Assembly: GCF_001202025.1 (NCBI RefSeq)
Contig: NZ_LGHS01000076.1
Location: 248,001 to 312,000, forward strand
Length of the DNA: 64,000 nucleotides
Source of the DNA: Pseudorhodobacter aquimaris
GTDB taxonomy: Bacteria > Pseudomonadota > Alphaproteobacteria > Rhodobacterales > Rhodobacteraceae
Reading direction: 5' to 3'
How positions within the stretch are numbered: the first letter of the stretch is position 1; the number at the start of each line of letters is the position of its first letter. This document shows, one piece after another, positions 27,804 through 37,796 of this stretch. The position numbers were made by a program, and so were the translations under genes. The notes beneath the pieces were generated by a model, which did not search any database, was not told where the DNA came from, and saw only the letters and a program-made list of their open reading frames with translations.

Positions 27804-29738
27804 ATGTTTGATAAAATTCTGATTGCCAATCGCGGCGAAATCGCCTGCCGCATCATGGAAACCGCGCAAAAGCTGGGCGTGTCCACGGTTGCGGTTTATT
27901 CCGACGCGGACCGGCTCGCTAAACATGTGGCCCAAGCAGATGAGGCCGTGCATATCGGCGGTCCTGCCCCGCGCGACAGCTATTTGCGCGGCGATGCGAT
28001 TATTGCGGCCGCCTTGGCCACGGGCGCGCAGGCGATCCATCCGGGCTATGGCTTTCTGTCGGAAAACCCCGATTTCGTTGATGCGGTTGAGGGGGCTGGC
28101 CTGACCTTTATCGGTCCCTCGGCCAAGGCGATCCGCGCGATGGGGCTGAAAGATGCCGCCAAAAAGCTGATGGAGGCAGCGGGCGTTCCCGTGGTGCCCG
28201 GCTATTTGGGTGAAAATCAGGACCCTGCCGTTCTGGCGTCCGAGGCCGATAAGATCACCTATCCGGTGCTGATCAAGGCCGTGGCGGGCGGCGGTGGCAA
28301 GGGCATGCGCAAGGTCGCCACCCCTGCGGATTTCGCCGATGCGCTTGCCAGCGCCAAGGGAGAGGCGGCAACCGCCTTTGGCAATGATGCGGTGCTGATT
28401 GAAAAATATGTTGAAAAGCCGCGCCATATCGAGGTGCAGGTCTTTGGCGATGGCTCCGATGCGGTGCATCTCTTTGAACGCGATTGCTCGCTCCAACGCC
28501 GCCACCAGAAGGTGATCGAAGAGGCGCCGGCCCCCGATATGCCCGAGGATATGCGTCAGGCGATGGGCGATGCGGCGGTCAAGGCAGCGCGGGCGATCGG
28601 CTATAAAGGTGCGGGCACGATCGAATTTATCGTGGACGCCAGCGAGGGTCTGCGCGCGGACCGGTTCTGGTTCATGGAGATGAACACACGTCTGCAGGTT
28701 GAGCATCCCGTGACCGAGGCCATCACCGGCGTCGATCTGGTCGAATGGCAGCTGCGCGTGGCCAGCGGCGAGAGCCTGCCCCTGCGCCAAGAGGATCTGA
28801 CCATCAACGGCCACGCCTTTGAGGCCCGCCTTTATGCCGAGGATGTGCCCGCAGGGTTCTTGCCCGCGACAGGCAGGCTCGATCATCTGGCCTTTCCTCC
28901 CAATGCCCGCAGCGACAGCGGCGTGCGTCAGGGCGATAGCATCAGCCCGTGGTATGACCCGATGATCGCCAAGATCATCGTCCATGGCCCGACCCGCGCG
29001 GTGGCTTTGTCACAGCTGTCACGGGCCTTGGGGCAAACGCAGGTGGCGGGCTCTGTTACCAACCTTGCCTTTCTAGGGGCCTTGTCGCGCCATGCGGGCT
29101 TTGCCAAGGGCGATGTGGATACCGGCCTGATTGAGCGTGATCTGGAGGCGCTGGTTGCTGCCCCCGCCGCAAGCGGCCCGATCAAGGCATTGGCGGCTTT
29201 GGTCGCGGCCGATCTGACGGATGATGCGCTTTCGGGCTTTACCCAATGGGCACCTTTGTGTCACGCGGTCGCCCTGATGCATGAGGGCGCACAGATTGAT
29301 GCCACGGTGGAACCGCTTGGCCCCGATGCGGCCCGTGTCACGCTAGGGGATGCTGCCCATCTGGCCACGCGCCGCGCGGGGCTTTGGCGGATCGACGGCG
29401 CGCCGATGATCCCCGCACAGAAAACAGGGGCGACGGTAACGGTCTTTGCCCCCGAGGGTGCCTTTATCTTTACGCCGGTTGACCTTTTGGCGCGGGCCGC
29501 GGCGGGGGCGGGTTCGGGCAATGCGACCTTGTCTCCGATGCCGGGCTTGGTGAAAGCGGTGTTTGTGGGGGCAGGTCAGACGGTGACGGCCGGCGACCGG
29601 CTGTGTATCCTCGAAGCAATGAAGATGGAGCACACCCTGACCGCCGCCCGCGATGGCATCGTGGCTGAGGTCCTCGCCGTTGAGGGCGCGCAGGTTGAGG
29701 CCGGCGCTGCGTTGATCTTGCTGGAGGAGGAGGCATGA
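27804..29738 (+). CDS. mccA: Methylcrotonyl-CoA carboxylase alpha (biotin carboxylase / BCCP) subunit
   Basis: A 644-residue protein with biotin carboxylase domains (about residues 1-445, starting MFDKILIANRGEIACRIM), ATP-grasp loop KAVAGGGGKGMRKV, EMNTRLQVEHPVTE, a linker, and a C-terminal biotinyl domain with EAMKMEH, whose lysine carries biotin. It carboxylates biotin with ATP and bicarbonate for MccB. I prefer ATG 27804 to 27792 because it matches the family N-terminus. The biotin ligase gene birA is found later in the window. Confidence 0.93.
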   Translation: MFDKILIANRGEIACRIMETAQKLGVSTVAVYSDADRLAKHVAQADEAVHIGGPAPRDSYLRGDAIIAAALATGAQAIHPGYGFLSENPDFVDAVEGAGLTFIGPSAKAIRAMGLKDAAKKLMEAAGVPVVPGYLGENQDPAVLASEADKITYPVLIKAVAGGGGKGMRKVATPADFADALASAKGEAATAFGNDAVLIEKYVEKPRHIEVQVFGDGSDAVHLFERDCSLQRRHQKVIEEAPAPDMPEDMRQAMGDAAVKAARAIGYKGAGTIEFIVDASEGLRADRFWFMEMNTRLQVEHPVTEAITGVDLVEWQLRVASGESLPLRQEDLTINGHAFEARLYAEDVPAGFLPATGRLDHLAFPPNARSDSGVRQGDSISPWYDPMIAKIIVHGPTRAVALSQLSRALGQTQVAGSVTNLAFLGALSRHAGFAKGDVDTGLIERDLEALVAAPAASGPIKALAALVAADLTDDALSGFTQWAPLCHAVALMHEGAQIDATVEPLGPDAARVTLGDAAHLATRRAGLWRIDGAPMIPAQKTGATVTVFAPEGAFIFTPVDLLARAAAGAGSGNATLSPMPGLVKAVFVGAGQTVTAGDRLCILEAMKMEHTLTAARDGIVAEVLAVEGAQVEAGAALILLEEEA

Positions 29739-30598
29739 GCTTTGTCGAGATCTATGAGGTCGGCCCGCGCGACGGGTTGCAAAACGAGGCACGGCTGATC
29801 CCGACCGCGGAAAAGGTCGCGCTGATTGATCTGTTGTCGCGTGCAGGCTTTCGCCGGATAGAGGTGGCAAGTTTTGTCTCGCCCAAATGGGTGCCGCAAA
29901 TGGCCGGTAGCGCCGAGGTGATGGCGCAGATCACCCGCGCGTCGGGGGTGATCTATGGCGCGCTGACCCCCAACATGAAGGGCTATGAGGCCGCCCGCGC
30001 CGCTCGCGCGGATGAGGTGGCGATTTTCGCCTCTGCCTCGGAGGGGTTCTCCAAGGCCAACCTGAATGCGACCATCGCCGAAAGCCTTGAACGCTTTGCG
30101 CCCGTGGCCGAGGCTGCGAAACGGGACGGGATCGCCCTGCGCGGTTATGTTTCCTGTGTCACGGATTGCCCCTTTGACGGGCCGGTTGCCCCCGCTGCGG
30201 TGGCGCGGGTGGTGGCGGCCCTGCGCGATATGGGCTGTCATGAGGTCAGCCTCGGCGATACCATCGGCCAAGGCACGCCCGACACAATCGACGCCATGCT
30301 GGCGGCGGTGCTGGACGCTTTGCCCGCCGAAAGGCTGGCAGGGCATTACCATGACACCAACGGGCGGGCGCTGGAGAACATTGGTGCCTCGCTGGCGCGC
30401 GGCTTACGGGTGTTTGATGCGGCCGTGGGCGGGCTTGGCGGGTGCCCCTATGCGCCCGGTGCCGCAGGTAACGTCGCGACCGAGGCGGTGGCCGCCTATC
30501 TGGCCGAAAATGGCTATGATTGCGCTTTGGACACCGGGCTATTGGCGCAAGCCGCAACAATGGCGCGCGCGATGCGCGGGCAGGGGGAACAGGCATGA
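29735..30598 (+). CDS. mvaB: Hydroxymethylglutaryl-CoA lyase
   Basis: A 287-residue TIM-barrel lyase that splits HMG-CoA into acetoacetate and acetyl-CoA, the last step of leucine degradation. It has EVGPRDGLQNE at the N-terminus, metal-binding GHYHDTNGRALEN and the catalytic-cysteine loop GLGGCPYAPGAAGNVATE. The ATG overlaps the mccA stop by four bases, and its own stop overlaps the next gene by four bases, so the three are translationally coupled. Confidence 0.93.
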   Translation: MSFVEIYEVGPRDGLQNEARLIPTAEKVALIDLLSRAGFRRIEVASFVSPKWVPQMAGSAEVMAQITRASGVIYGALTPNMKGYEAARAARADEVAIFASASEGFSKANLNATIAESLERFAPVAEAAKRDGIALRGYVSCVTDCPFDGPVAPAAVARVVAALRDMGCHEVSLGDTIGQGTPDTIDAMLAAVLDALPAERLAGHYHDTNGRALENIGASLARGLRVFDAAVGGLGGCPYAPGAAGNVATEAVAAYLAENGYDCALDTGLLAQAATMARAMRGQGEQA

Positions 30599-31380
30599 CA
30601 TATCAAACCATTCGTATTGAAACCGACACGCGCGGTGTGGCCAGGCTGACACTGGCGCGCCCTGAAAAGCGCAATGCCCTTTCGGCCCTGATGATCGCCG
30701 AGCTGACCGAGGCTGCGGGCGTTCTGGCGGCAGACAGCGCCGTGCGCGTGGTGGTGCTTGCCGCCGAGGGTGACAGCTTTTGCGCCGGTGGCGATCTGGC
30801 GTGGATGCAGGAACAGATGGGTGCCGACGGTCCGACTCGCGCCGCCGAGGCACGCAAGCTGGCGATGATGCTGGCCGCCCTTGATACATTGCCCAAACCC
30901 CTGATCGGGCGTGTTCACGGACAGGCTTATGGCGGCGGTGTGGGAATGATGTCGGTCTGTGATGTGGCCATCGGCGCGGCGGGGGCGCGCTTTGGACTGA
31001 CCGAAACCCGTCTGGGCCTGATCCCTGCGACCATCGGCCCCTATGTGGTGGCCAGAATGGGTGCGGCCAAGGCGCGCAGGGTCTTTGCCTCGGCCCGCCT
31101 GTTTGACGCGCAAGAAGCGGTGGCGCTTGATCTCTTGGCGCGGGCTGTTGCCCCCGATGATCTGGACGCCGCGATTGAAGCTGAAGTAAGGCCTTATTTG
31201 TCTTGCGCCCCTGGTGCCGTGGCTGAGGCAAAGGCCCTTATTGCCACGCTTTCATCCACCAGCGGCCCCGCACAAATAGAGGCTAGCATCGCCGCCCTTG
31301 TCACCCGTTGGGAAAGCCCCGAAAGCGCTGAGGGGGTCGCGGCCTTCTTTGCCAAGGAGAAGCCGGGATGGGCCCGCTAA
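30595..31380 (+). CDS. liuC: Enoyl-CoA hydratase family protein, probable methylglutaconyl-CoA hydratase
   Basis: A 261-residue crotonase. The oxyanion-hole segments are GDSFCAGGDLAWMQEQMG and HGQAYGGGVGMMSVCDVAIG, and LTETRLGLIPATI carries a candidate catalytic glutamate. Generic enoyl-CoA hydratases look alike, but the position between HMG-CoA lyase and the end of the mcc operon argues for hydration of 3-methylglutaconyl-CoA to HMG-CoA. The start is ATG 30595, overlapping the lyase stop. Confidence 0.85.
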   Translation: MTYQTIRIETDTRGVARLTLARPEKRNALSALMIAELTEAAGVLAADSAVRVVVLAAEGDSFCAGGDLAWMQEQMGADGPTRAAEARKLAMMLAALDTLPKPLIGRVHGQAYGGGVGMMSVCDVAIGAAGARFGLTETRLGLIPATIGPYVVARMGAAKARRVFASARLFDAQEAVALDLLARAVAPDDLDAAIEAEVRPYLSCAPGAVAEAKALIATLSSTSGPAQIEASIAALVTRWESPESAEGVAAFFAKEKPGWAR

Positions 31381-31460
31381 ACCCTGAATTACACATATAA
31401 CTTACTATTTTTGTCGGGTGTATTTGCCCGCATTTTCACCTGTTTTCCCTTCGCCTTCGG

Positions 31461-31489
31461 TTGACCCCGTCAAGGGGGCGGAGTACATG
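31461..31489 (+). promoter_or_regulatory. Possible promoter of the nuo operon
   Basis: TTGACC at 31461-31466, then 17 bases, then TACATG at 31484-31489, lie about 70 bases before the nuoA GTG. The -35 is good and the -10 weak. The 176-base gap between the leucine operon and nuoA is the only sizeable non-coding stretch before the complex I genes, so a promoter is expected here. No terminator hairpin was seen for the upstream operon. Confidence 0.35.
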
Positions 31490-31556
31490 ATGAATAGAGA
31501 GTCCTCTGCCCCTTGGTGGCAGAAGCCTGCGTGCAGCCAGCGATAGGAGCATCTTC

Positions 31557-31922
31557 GTGGACCACCTTCTTCGGGAATATCTGCCCATCATCATTTTATT
31601 GGCAATTGCCGTTGGCTTGGGATTGGTGTTGCTTTTGGCGGCCGTCATTCTTGCGGTGCGCAATCCGGACCCGGAAAAAGTGTCGGCCTATGAGTGCGGA
31701 TTCAACGCTTTTGACGATGCGCGGATGAAGTTTGATGTCCGGTTCTATCTTGTGTCGATCCTGTTCATCATTTTTGACCTTGAGGTGGCGTTCTTGTTCC
31801 CTTGGGCCGTGGCGTTTGGTGAAATCTCGATGACGGCCTTCTGGTCGATGATGGTTTTCTTGGCCGTCCTGACGGTTGGTTTTGCTTATGAATGGAAGAA
31901 GGGGGCGCTCGAATGGGAGTGA
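31557..31922 (+). CDS. nuoA: NADH-quinone oxidoreductase subunit A
   Basis: A 121-residue protein with three membrane helices and the family motifs [21 protein letters not shown] (its cysteine lies on the quinone-side loop) and FLFPWAVAF. It begins with GTG, preceded by ATAGGAGC. NuoA sits at the junction of the hydrophilic and membrane arms of complex I. The stop overlaps the start of nuoB. Confidence 0.95.
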   Translation: MDHLLREYLPIIILLAIAVGLGLVLLLAAVILAVRNPDPEKVSAYECGFNAFDDARMKFDVRFYLVSILFIIFDLEVAFLFPWAVAFGEISMTAFWSMMVFLAVLTVGFAYEWKKGALEWE

Positions 31923-32446
31923 TGGCCGGTGCAAATACCGCAGGGGCAGACCTTGACGTGTCCACCCAGGCGCTGAACGCAGAGTTGCAGGACAAGGGTT
32001 TCCTGCTGACCTCGACCGAGGATATCATCAACTGGGCGCGGACAGGGTCCTTGCACTGGATGACATTCGGTCTGGCGTGCTGCGCGGTTGAGATGATGCA
32101 CACCGCGATGCCGCGCTATGACGCCGAGCGTTTCGGTTTCGCGCCCCGCGCCTCACCCCGCCAGTCGGATGTGATGATCGTTGCCGGTACGCTGACCAAC
32201 AAGATGGCGCCCGCGCTGCGCAAGGTCTATGACCAGATGCCCGAGCCGCGCTATGTGATCTCCATGGGGTCTTGTGCCAATGGCGGCGGCTATTACCACT
32301 ACAGCTATTCGGTGGTGCGCGGGTGTGACCGTATCGTTCCGGTGGATATCTACGTTCCCGGCTGCCCGCCCTCGGCTGAGGCCTTGCTTTATGGCATCTT
32401 GCAGTTGCAGCGCAAAATTCGCCGCACCGGCACGCTGGTTCGTTAA
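31913..32446 (+). CDS. nuoB: NADH-quinone oxidoreductase subunit B
   Basis: A 177-residue subunit that holds iron-sulfur cluster N2, the last carrier before quinone. Ligands are Cys56 and Cys57 ([10 protein letters not shown]), Cys121 ([10 protein letters not shown]) and Cys151 (YVPGCPP). The start is either ATG 31913, after AGAAGGGGGC, or ATG 31922, which overlaps the nuoA stop; I prefer 31913. Sequence is very close to Rhodobacter-type NuoB as I know it. Confidence 0.95.
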   Translation: MGVMAGANTAGADLDVSTQALNAELQDKGFLLTSTEDIINWARTGSLHWMTFGLACCAVEMMHTAMPRYDAERFGFAPRASPRQSDVMIVAGTLTNKMAPALRKVYDQMPEPRYVISMGSCANGGGYYHYSYSVVRGCDRIVPVDIYVPGCPPSAEALLYGILQLQRKIRRTGTLVR

Positions 32447-32458
32447 GGAGTGACAGAG

Positions 32459-33070
32459 ATGATCGAAGCCCTGACAGAACTGGCCGCCCGTCTGGAGTTG
32501 CGCCACGCGGATGACATCGTATCGACCGAGCTGTTGCATGATGAGTTGACGGTTACCATTCAGCCCTCGGCGTTGCTGGCCTTTGTGGATTACCTGAAAA
32601 CGGACGCGAGCTGCCGTTTCTCGACATTGGTTGATATCACTGCGGTGGATTACCCTACACGGGGCGTTGCGCGGTTTGACGTGGTCTATCACTTCTTGTC
32701 GATGTATCAAAACCAGCGTATCCGCGTAAAAATGTCGGTGCGTGAGGATGAGATGGTGCCTTCTATCACCTCGCTTTACCCTTCGGCCAATTGGTTTGAG
32801 CGTGAAGTTTTCGACATGTTCGGCATCTTGTTTTCGGGCCATCCCGACCTGCGCCGCATTTTGACCGACTACGGTTTCCGCGGCCACCCGCTGCGCAAGG
32901 ATTTCCCGACCACGGGTTATACCGAGGTACGCTATGACGAGGCGCAAAAGCGCGTGATTTATGAGCCTGTCAAGCTGGTGCAGGAATACCGCCAGTTTGA
33001 TTTCATGTCGCCATGGGAAGGTGCGCAATATGTGCTTCCGGGTGATGAGAAGAAAGAAGGGGCGAAGTGA
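32459..33070 (+). CDS. nuoC: NADH-quinone oxidoreductase subunit C
   Basis: A 203-residue peripheral-arm subunit with the 30-kDa signature [22 protein letters not shown] and [10 protein letters not shown] chose ATG 32459, eight bases after AAGGAG; a GTG nine bases earlier overlaps that ribosome binding site. NuoC and NuoD are separate genes here, unlike the fused form of E. coli. The stop overlaps the nuoD ATG. Confidence 0.95.
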   Translation: MIEALTELAARLELRHADDIVSTELLHDELTVTIQPSALLAFVDYLKTDASCRFSTLVDITAVDYPTRGVARFDVVYHFLSMYQNQRIRVKMSVREDEMVPSITSLYPSANWFEREVFDMFGILFSGHPDLRRILTDYGFRGHPLRKDFPTTGYTEVRYDEAQKRVIYEPVKLVQEYRQFDFMSPWEGAQYVLPGDEKKEGAK

Positions 33071-34299
33071 TGGACGGCGACATTCACACCTATGATGACG
33101 GCTCTCATGATGCGCTGACGGGCGAGCAGAAGATCCGTAATTTCAACCTGAACTTCGGCCCGCAGCACCCTGCGGCCCACGGCGTTTTGCGTCTGGTGCT
33201 TGAACTGGATGGCGAGATTGTAGAGCGTTGCGATCCGCATATCGGCCTGCTTCACCGTGGCACCGAAAAACTGATGGAAAGCCGGACCTACCTACAGAAT
33301 CTGCCCTATTTCGACCGGCTCGACTATGTGGCGCCGATGAATCAGGAGCATGCCTGGTGCTTGGCCATCGAAAAGCTGACGGGCGTCGAGGTTCCGCGTC
33401 GTGCCCAGCTTATCCGCGTCTTGTTTTCTGAAATCGGCCGTGTGTTGAACCACCTTTTGAACGTGACCACGCAGGCAATGGACGTCGGCGCGCTGACCCC
33501 GCCGCTTTGGGGTTTTGAGGAACGTGAAAAGCTGATGGTATTCTATGAGCGGGCGTGCGGTGCGCGTCTGCACGCCGCCTATTTCCGCCCCGGCGGTGTT
33601 CATCAGGATCTACCGCCCGCGTTGATCGAGGATATCGACACTTGGGCACAGGACTTCCCGCGTGTTCTGGATGATATCGACGGGTTGCTGTCGGAAAACC
33701 GGATTTTCAAACAGCGCAACGCCGATATTGGCGTGGTATCGGAGCAAGAGATCCTCGATTGGGGTTTCTCGGGCGTCATGGTGCGCGGTTCCGGCCTTGC
33801 ATGGGATTTGCGTCGCGCGCAGCCCTATGAATGCTATGATGAATTCGACTTCAAAATTCCGGTTGGCAAGAATGGCGATTGCTATGACCGCTATTTGTGC
33901 CGGATGCAGGAAATGCGCGAAAGCACCTCGATCATCCGTCAGGCCGTCGAAAAGCTGCGCAATGAGCCGGGTGACGTGCTGGCGCGTGGTAAGATCACGC
34001 CACCAAAGCGCAGTGAGATGAAAACCTCGATGGAGGCGCTTATCCACCACTTCAAACTTTATACCGAAGGCTTCCATGTGCCCGCGGGTGAGGTTTACGC
34101 TGCTGTTGAGGCCCCCAAGGGTGAATTTGGCGTCTATCTGGTGGCGGATGGCACCAATAAACCCTACCGCGCCAAGATCCGTGCGCCGGGCTTTTTGCAC
34201 CTTCAGGCGATGGATCACATGTGCAAAGGCCACCAATTGGCCGATGTCGCCGCGATTATCGGAACTATGGATGTCGTGTTCGGGGAGATTGACCGTTGA
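33070..34299 (+). CDS. nuoD: NADH-quinone oxidoreductase subunit D
   Basis: A 409-residue 49-kDa subunit that lines the quinone site. It shows [51 protein letters not shown] and the end EIDR. The His in GPQHPAAHG and the Tyr in RLDYV lie in the quinone pocket in this family. A GTG just upstream is possible, but ATG 33070 is the better start. A 42-codon ORF follows with a one-base overlap. Confidence 0.95.
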   Translation: MDGDIHTYDDGSHDALTGEQKIRNFNLNFGPQHPAAHGVLRLVLELDGEIVERCDPHIGLLHRGTEKLMESRTYLQNLPYFDRLDYVAPMNQEHAWCLAIEKLTGVEVPRRAQLIRVLFSEIGRVLNHLLNVTTQAMDVGALTPPLWGFEEREKLMVFYERACGARLHAAYFRPGGVHQDLPPALIEDIDTWAQDFPRVLDDIDGLLSENRIFKQRNADIGVVSEQEILDWGFSGVMVRGSGLAWDLRRAQPYECYDEFDFKIPVGKNGDCYDRYLCRMQEMRESTSIIRQAVEKLRNEPGDVLARGKITPPKRSEMKTSMEALIHHFKLYTEGFHVPAGEVYAAVEAPKGEFGVYLVADGTNKPYRAKIRAPGFLHLQAMDHMCKGHQLADVAAIIGTMDVVFGEIDR

Positions 34300-34427
34300 T
34301 GCTGTTCTATCTGGCCTCCCTTGGGTTTGCCTTGGCTGCCGGATCGGCGGCTTGGGCGTGCCAAAGATCTAGCGTTGCCCTCAGTCCTAAATATTCTGTT
34401 GCCATGATTTCGAACGGAGCCGCCTGA
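34299..34427 (+). CDS. Small membrane ORF between nuoD and nuoE
   Basis: A 42-residue frame beginning [19 protein letters not shown], with one N-terminal membrane helix or signal-like stretch and a single cysteine just after it. Its ATG shares one base with the nuoD stop and its TGA shares one base with the nuoE ATG (TGATG at both ends). That exact fit argues for a translated gene. The Rhodobacter capsulatus nuo operon is also known to hold unknown small genes. Function is not known. Confidence 0.6.
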   Translation: MLFYLASLGFALAAGSAAWACQRSSVALSPKYSVAMISNGAA

Positions 34428-35557
34428 TGCTACGCCGTCTGCACAAAGAACAACCCAGCCATTTCGCGTTTACACCGGCGAACCAGACCTGGGCCGAGGC
34501 ACAGATCTCAAAATACCCGGAAGGGCGCCAGGCATCTGCCATCATCCCGCTTTTCTGGCGTGCGCATGAGCAGGAAGGCTGGTTGACTCGGCCTGCGATC
34601 GAATATGTTTGCGATATGCTGGATATGCCCTTCATTCGCGGTCTTGAGGTTGCGACGTTTTACTTCATGTTCAAGCTGGAGCCGCGCGGCACCATTGCGA
34701 ACATCCAGATTTGCGGCACCACGTCCTGCATGATTTGCGGGGCAGAGGATTTGGTTGCGGTCTGTAAAGAGCTGATCGCGGAAAAACCGCATACGGTTTC
34801 AGCGGATGGCAAGTTCAGCTGGGAAGAGGTCGAATGTCTTGGCGCGTGCAGCAATGCGCCTATGGCGCAGATCGGCAAAGATTATTATGAGGATCTGACC
34901 GCTGACAGCCTGCGTGATCTGATCGCCCGCTTCTCCAAGGGCGAAGTGCCAGTACCCGGCCCGCAAAACGGTCGCTATGCCGCAGAGCCGTTGGGTGGGC
35001 TAACCAGCCTCAAGGAATATGAGGCCGGGCGCAAACCCTATAATGCAAGCGCGCAGGCCGCCGTTGATATCGGCGATACTGTCAAGCGGATCGACGGGGC
35101 CGAGGTTCCGATCCTGACCCCTTGGCTGGGAAAATCAAGCGCGGATCAGCCCGCCGAGGTTACGGATAAGCCGATGACCGAGGCGCAAGAGGCGGCCTCG
35201 GATAAGGCTGCCAATACGGATGCGGTCAAAAAAGCGCGTCCACCACAGGCAGATGAGAAGCCTGTTGTCGCGGTCAAGCCCGAGGGGCTGACTGCAGCGC
35301 GGGATGGCAAGGCCGATGACCTTAAGCTGATCAAGGGGATCGGGCCAAAGCTGGAAACCTTGTGTAACAGTCTTGGGTTTTATCACTTTGACCAGATTGC
35401 GAATTGGACCGCGGAACAGGTCGCTTGGGTCGATGAGAACCTGGAGGGTTTCAAGGGACGGGTGACGCGGGATACTTGGGTCGCACAAGCGAAGATTTTG
35501 GCCAAAGGCGGAGAGACAGAGTTTTCGCGTCGGGCTGATAAAGGGAGTGACGGTTAA
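34427..35557 (+). CDS. nuoE: NADH-quinone oxidoreductase subunit E with long C-terminal extension
   Basis: A 376-residue protein; classical NuoE ends near 170. The N-terminal part is a thioredoxin-like 2Fe-2S domain with ligands Cys96 and Cys101 ([11 protein letters not shown]) and Cys137 and Cys141 ([10 protein letters not shown]), cluster N1a. The rest is a linker rich in charged residues and alanine, then a helix-hairpin-helix-like domain (about residues 299-360, [21 protein letters not shown]). This extension also occurs in related alphaproteobacteria; its role is unclear. Confidence 0.93.
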   Translation: MLRRLHKEQPSHFAFTPANQTWAEAQISKYPEGRQASAIIPLFWRAHEQEGWLTRPAIEYVCDMLDMPFIRGLEVATFYFMFKLEPRGTIANIQICGTTSCMICGAEDLVAVCKELIAEKPHTVSADGKFSWEEVECLGACSNAPMAQIGKDYYEDLTADSLRDLIARFSKGEVPVPGPQNGRYAAEPLGGLTSLKEYEAGRKPYNASAQAAVDIGDTVKRIDGAEVPILTPWLGKSSADQPAEVTDKPMTEAQEAASDKAANTDAVKKARPPQADEKPVVAVKPEGLTAARDGKADDLKLIKGIGPKLETLCNSLGFYHFDQIANWTAEQVAWVDENLEGFKGRVTRDTWVAQAKILAKGGETEFSRRADKGSDG

Positions 35558-35584
35558 CGGCTGTAGGGTCTAAGGAAGGTTGGA

Positions 35585-35965
35585 ATGCAAAAGAAACCAC
35601 ACATCTATACCTGTACCGGCATGTGCTGGGCTATGGGGACAGGCTTTGGCCTGTTGGTGGCGTTTCTTTTTCGCACCTTTATGCTTGGTTTGATTTGCGC
35701 TGTTGCGGCCTGTTTGTTCTTGGCTCGGGCGTTTCGGATTGGGCAAAGGGTGGTGTCGCAACATATGCCACCGTTGGCAGCGACGCCTCTTATCGCCGCC
35801 GATGATCTTAGGCAGATGATCGGCTCAGGCCGCAAATTGGCTGTTTTGCAGCGTGGCCTTCATCGCTTGGCTGCGGCAGGGGTGGTTTTGGTACAAGGTT
35901 TGGCAACGGGTATAAGCACAGGGTTTTCGAAACCTGTCGGCATGGGCGGGGGGGGCGTGAGATGA
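35585..35965 (+). CDS. Nuo-operon membrane protein of unknown function
   Basis: A 126-residue protein. After a short N-terminus with two cysteines (YTCTGMCWAMG) come two hydrophobic stretches (about residues 15-45) and a basic, glycine-rich tail ending GMGGGG. AAGGTTGGA precedes the ATG and the stop overlaps the next gene. It lies in the nuoE-nuoF interval, where Rhodobacterales commonly carry extra genes. I do not recognise a characterised family. Confidence 0.65.
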   Translation: MQKKPHIYTCTGMCWAMGTGFGLLVAFLFRTFMLGLICAVAACLFLARAFRIGQRVVSQHMPPLAATPLIAADDLRQMIGSGRKLAVLQRGLHRLAAAGVVLVQGLATGISTGFSKPVGMGGGGVR

Positions 35966-36204
35966 CCAAAACCCAACCCAGAAAAGCTGATATCCAGAAC
36001 GCACGCGACTCACGGATGGTGGCGGTTGTTTTGGTTGCCACGATGGCGTGTTGGCTTGGCGCGCAATGGATCGGGGGTCACTTCGGCTGGGAGGCACGCT
36101 TTGTCTTTCTGTTCGACTTGGCCGCATTGGCCGCGTTCTTTTGGACGATGGTTGTAACTTATCGGATCTGGCGGCGGAACAAATCCTCCTCCGGGAATAA
36201 TTGA
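35962..36204 (+). CDS. Small two-helix membrane protein, DUF5337-like
   Basis: An 80-residue protein with a polar N-terminus, two membrane helices (about residues 19-38 and 46-66) and a basic tail RIWRRNKSSS. Its ATG overlaps the previous stop by ATGA, and nuoF starts nine bases after its stop. It resembles the small DUF5337 proteins that I recall from Rhodobacterales nuo operons; that label is from memory and unchecked. Function unknown, perhaps complex I assembly. Confidence 0.65.
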   Translation: MTKTQPRKADIQNARDSRMVAVVLVATMACWLGAQWIGGHFGWEARFVFLFDLAALAAFFWTMVVTYRIWRRNKSSSGNN

Positions 36205-36213
36205 GGGCATGAC

Positions 36214-37509
36214 ATGCTGAAAGATCAGGATCGGATCTTTACCAATCTTTACGGGATGCATGACCGCTCCCTTGCTGGTGCGAAGAAGCGCGGCCATTGG
36301 GATGGAACTGCGGGTTTTATCCAACAGGGGCGCGGCTGGCTGGTGGATCAGGTCAAGGCTTCGGGGCTTCGCGGTCGTGGTGGCGCGGGCTTTCCCACCG
36401 GGTTGAAGTGGTCCTTCATGCCCAAGGAAAGCGACGGACGCCCGTCCTATCTGGTGATCAATGCCGACGAATCCGAGCCAGGCACCTGTAAAGACCGCGA
36501 GATCATGCGTCATGATCCGCACACCCTGATCGAAGGGGCGCTGATTGCCTCTTTTGCGATGGGGGCACATGCCTGCTATATCTATCTGCGCGGTGAATAC
36601 ATCCGTGAGCGTGAGGCGCTTCAGGCCGCGATCGACGAATGCTATGATGCGGGGCTTTTGGGTAAGAATGCCGCCAAATCTGGTTGGGATTTCGACCTCT
36701 ATCTGCACCACGGGGCAGGGGCCTATATCTGTGGTGAGGAAACCGCGCTGTTGGAAAGCCTTGAGGGCAAAAAGGGCATGCCGCGGATGAAGCCGCCATT
36801 CCCTGCGGGGGCCGGTCTTTATGGTTGCCCGACCACGGTGAACAACGTCGAATCCATCGCGGTTGTTCCCACGATCCTTCGGCGCGGGCCGGAGTGGTTT
36901 ACCTCCTTCGGGCGGCCTAACAATGCGGGGACCAAGCTGTTCGGGATTTCCGGCCATGTGGTAAATCCTTGTGTGGTTGAGGAATCCATGTCGATCCCGC
37001 TGCGTGAGTTGCTGGACCGTCACTGTGGCGGCGTGCGCGGCGGCTGGAAAAACATCAAGGCGGTTATTCCGGGCGGTTCTTCGGTGCCGCTGTTGAACGC
37101 GGATCAATGCGGGGATGCGATCATGGATTTCGACTGGCTGCGAGAGCAGAAGTCGGGCCTTGGCACGGCGGCAGTGATCGTCATGGATCAGTCTACCGAT
37201 GTGATCAAGGCGATCTGGCGCTTGTCGGCGTTTTACAAACACGAATCCTGTGGCCAGTGTACGCCCTGCCGCGAAGGCACAGGCTGGATGATGCGGGTCA
37301 TGGACCGGCTTGTGCGTGGTGAGGCAGAGGTCGAGGAAATCGACATGCTGCTTGATGTGACCAAACAGGTCGAAGGCCACACTATTTGTGCACTTGGCGA
37401 TGCGGCGGCTTGGCCTATCCAGGGTCTCGTGCGGCATTTCCGCGAAGAGATCGAGGACCGGATCAAGGCGCAAAAGACTGGCCGCATGGGGGCGATGGCA
37501 GCAGAATGA
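36214..37509 (+). CDS. nuoF: NADH-quinone oxidoreductase subunit F
   Basis: A 431-residue subunit with the NADH and FMN sites and cluster N3. The nucleotide-binding stretches are [13 protein letters not shown] and [14 protein letters not shown]. The 4Fe-4S ligands are in [13 protein letters not shown], with the fourth cysteine in [13 protein letters not shown]. This is where electrons enter complex I. The stop overlaps the start of the next small gene. Confidence 0.95.
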   Translation: MLKDQDRIFTNLYGMHDRSLAGAKKRGHWDGTAGFIQQGRGWLVDQVKASGLRGRGGAGFPTGLKWSFMPKESDGRPSYLVINADESEPGTCKDREIMRHDPHTLIEGALIASFAMGAHACYIYLRGEYIREREALQAAIDECYDAGLLGKNAAKSGWDFDLYLHHGAGAYICGEETALLESLEGKKGMPRMKPPFPAGAGLYGCPTTVNNVESIAVVPTILRRGPEWFTSFGRPNNAGTKLFGISGHVVNPCVVEESMSIPLRELLDRHCGGVRGGWKNIKAVIPGGSSVPLLNADQCGDAIMDFDWLREQKSGLGTAAVIVMDQSTDVIKAIWRLSAFYKHESCGQCTPCREGTGWMMRVMDRLVRGEAEVEEIDMLLDVTKQVEGHTICALGDAAAWPIQGLVRHFREEIEDRIKAQKTGRMGAMAAE

Positions 37510-37796
37510 TGCACCCCGGCTTTCCCCTGACAGTTTGCGCGCTTGTGCTTTCGGCCTGTGCGACATCCGTGCCCCCCTTGCCGCGGGCGCCGATTGTGCT
37601 GGACGGGGTCAGCTATGACGTGGCCAAACGGCCGACGGGGGCGGTTGAAGTTTCCCGTATCGGGCGTCCGTTCGAGAATTGGGAAGGCCAGGAGGCGCGG
37701 CGCGCGGCGGACCGTTTTTGTGTCACCCGCGCCAAGACCTCTATCAAGGACCGCTTTCAGGGCAGTACTTGGTTGATTGTGGAGGGCTGCGCGTGA
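37506..37796 (+). CDS. Putative lipoprotein in the nuoF-nuoG interval
   Basis: A 96-residue protein starting [18 protein letters not shown], with lipobox LSAC at about residues 15-18, so it is probably an exported lipoprotein, although the N-terminus lacks strong positive charge. Two more cysteines occur (RFCVTRAK and the C-terminal EGCA). The ATG overlaps the nuoF stop by ATGA. Family not recognised. A periplasmic role beside complex I is inference. Confidence 0.6.
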   Translation: MMHPGFPLTVCALVLSACATSVPPLPRAPIVLDGVSYDVAKRPTGAVEVSRIGRPFENWEGQEARRAADRFCVTRAKTSIKDRFQGSTWLIVEGCA

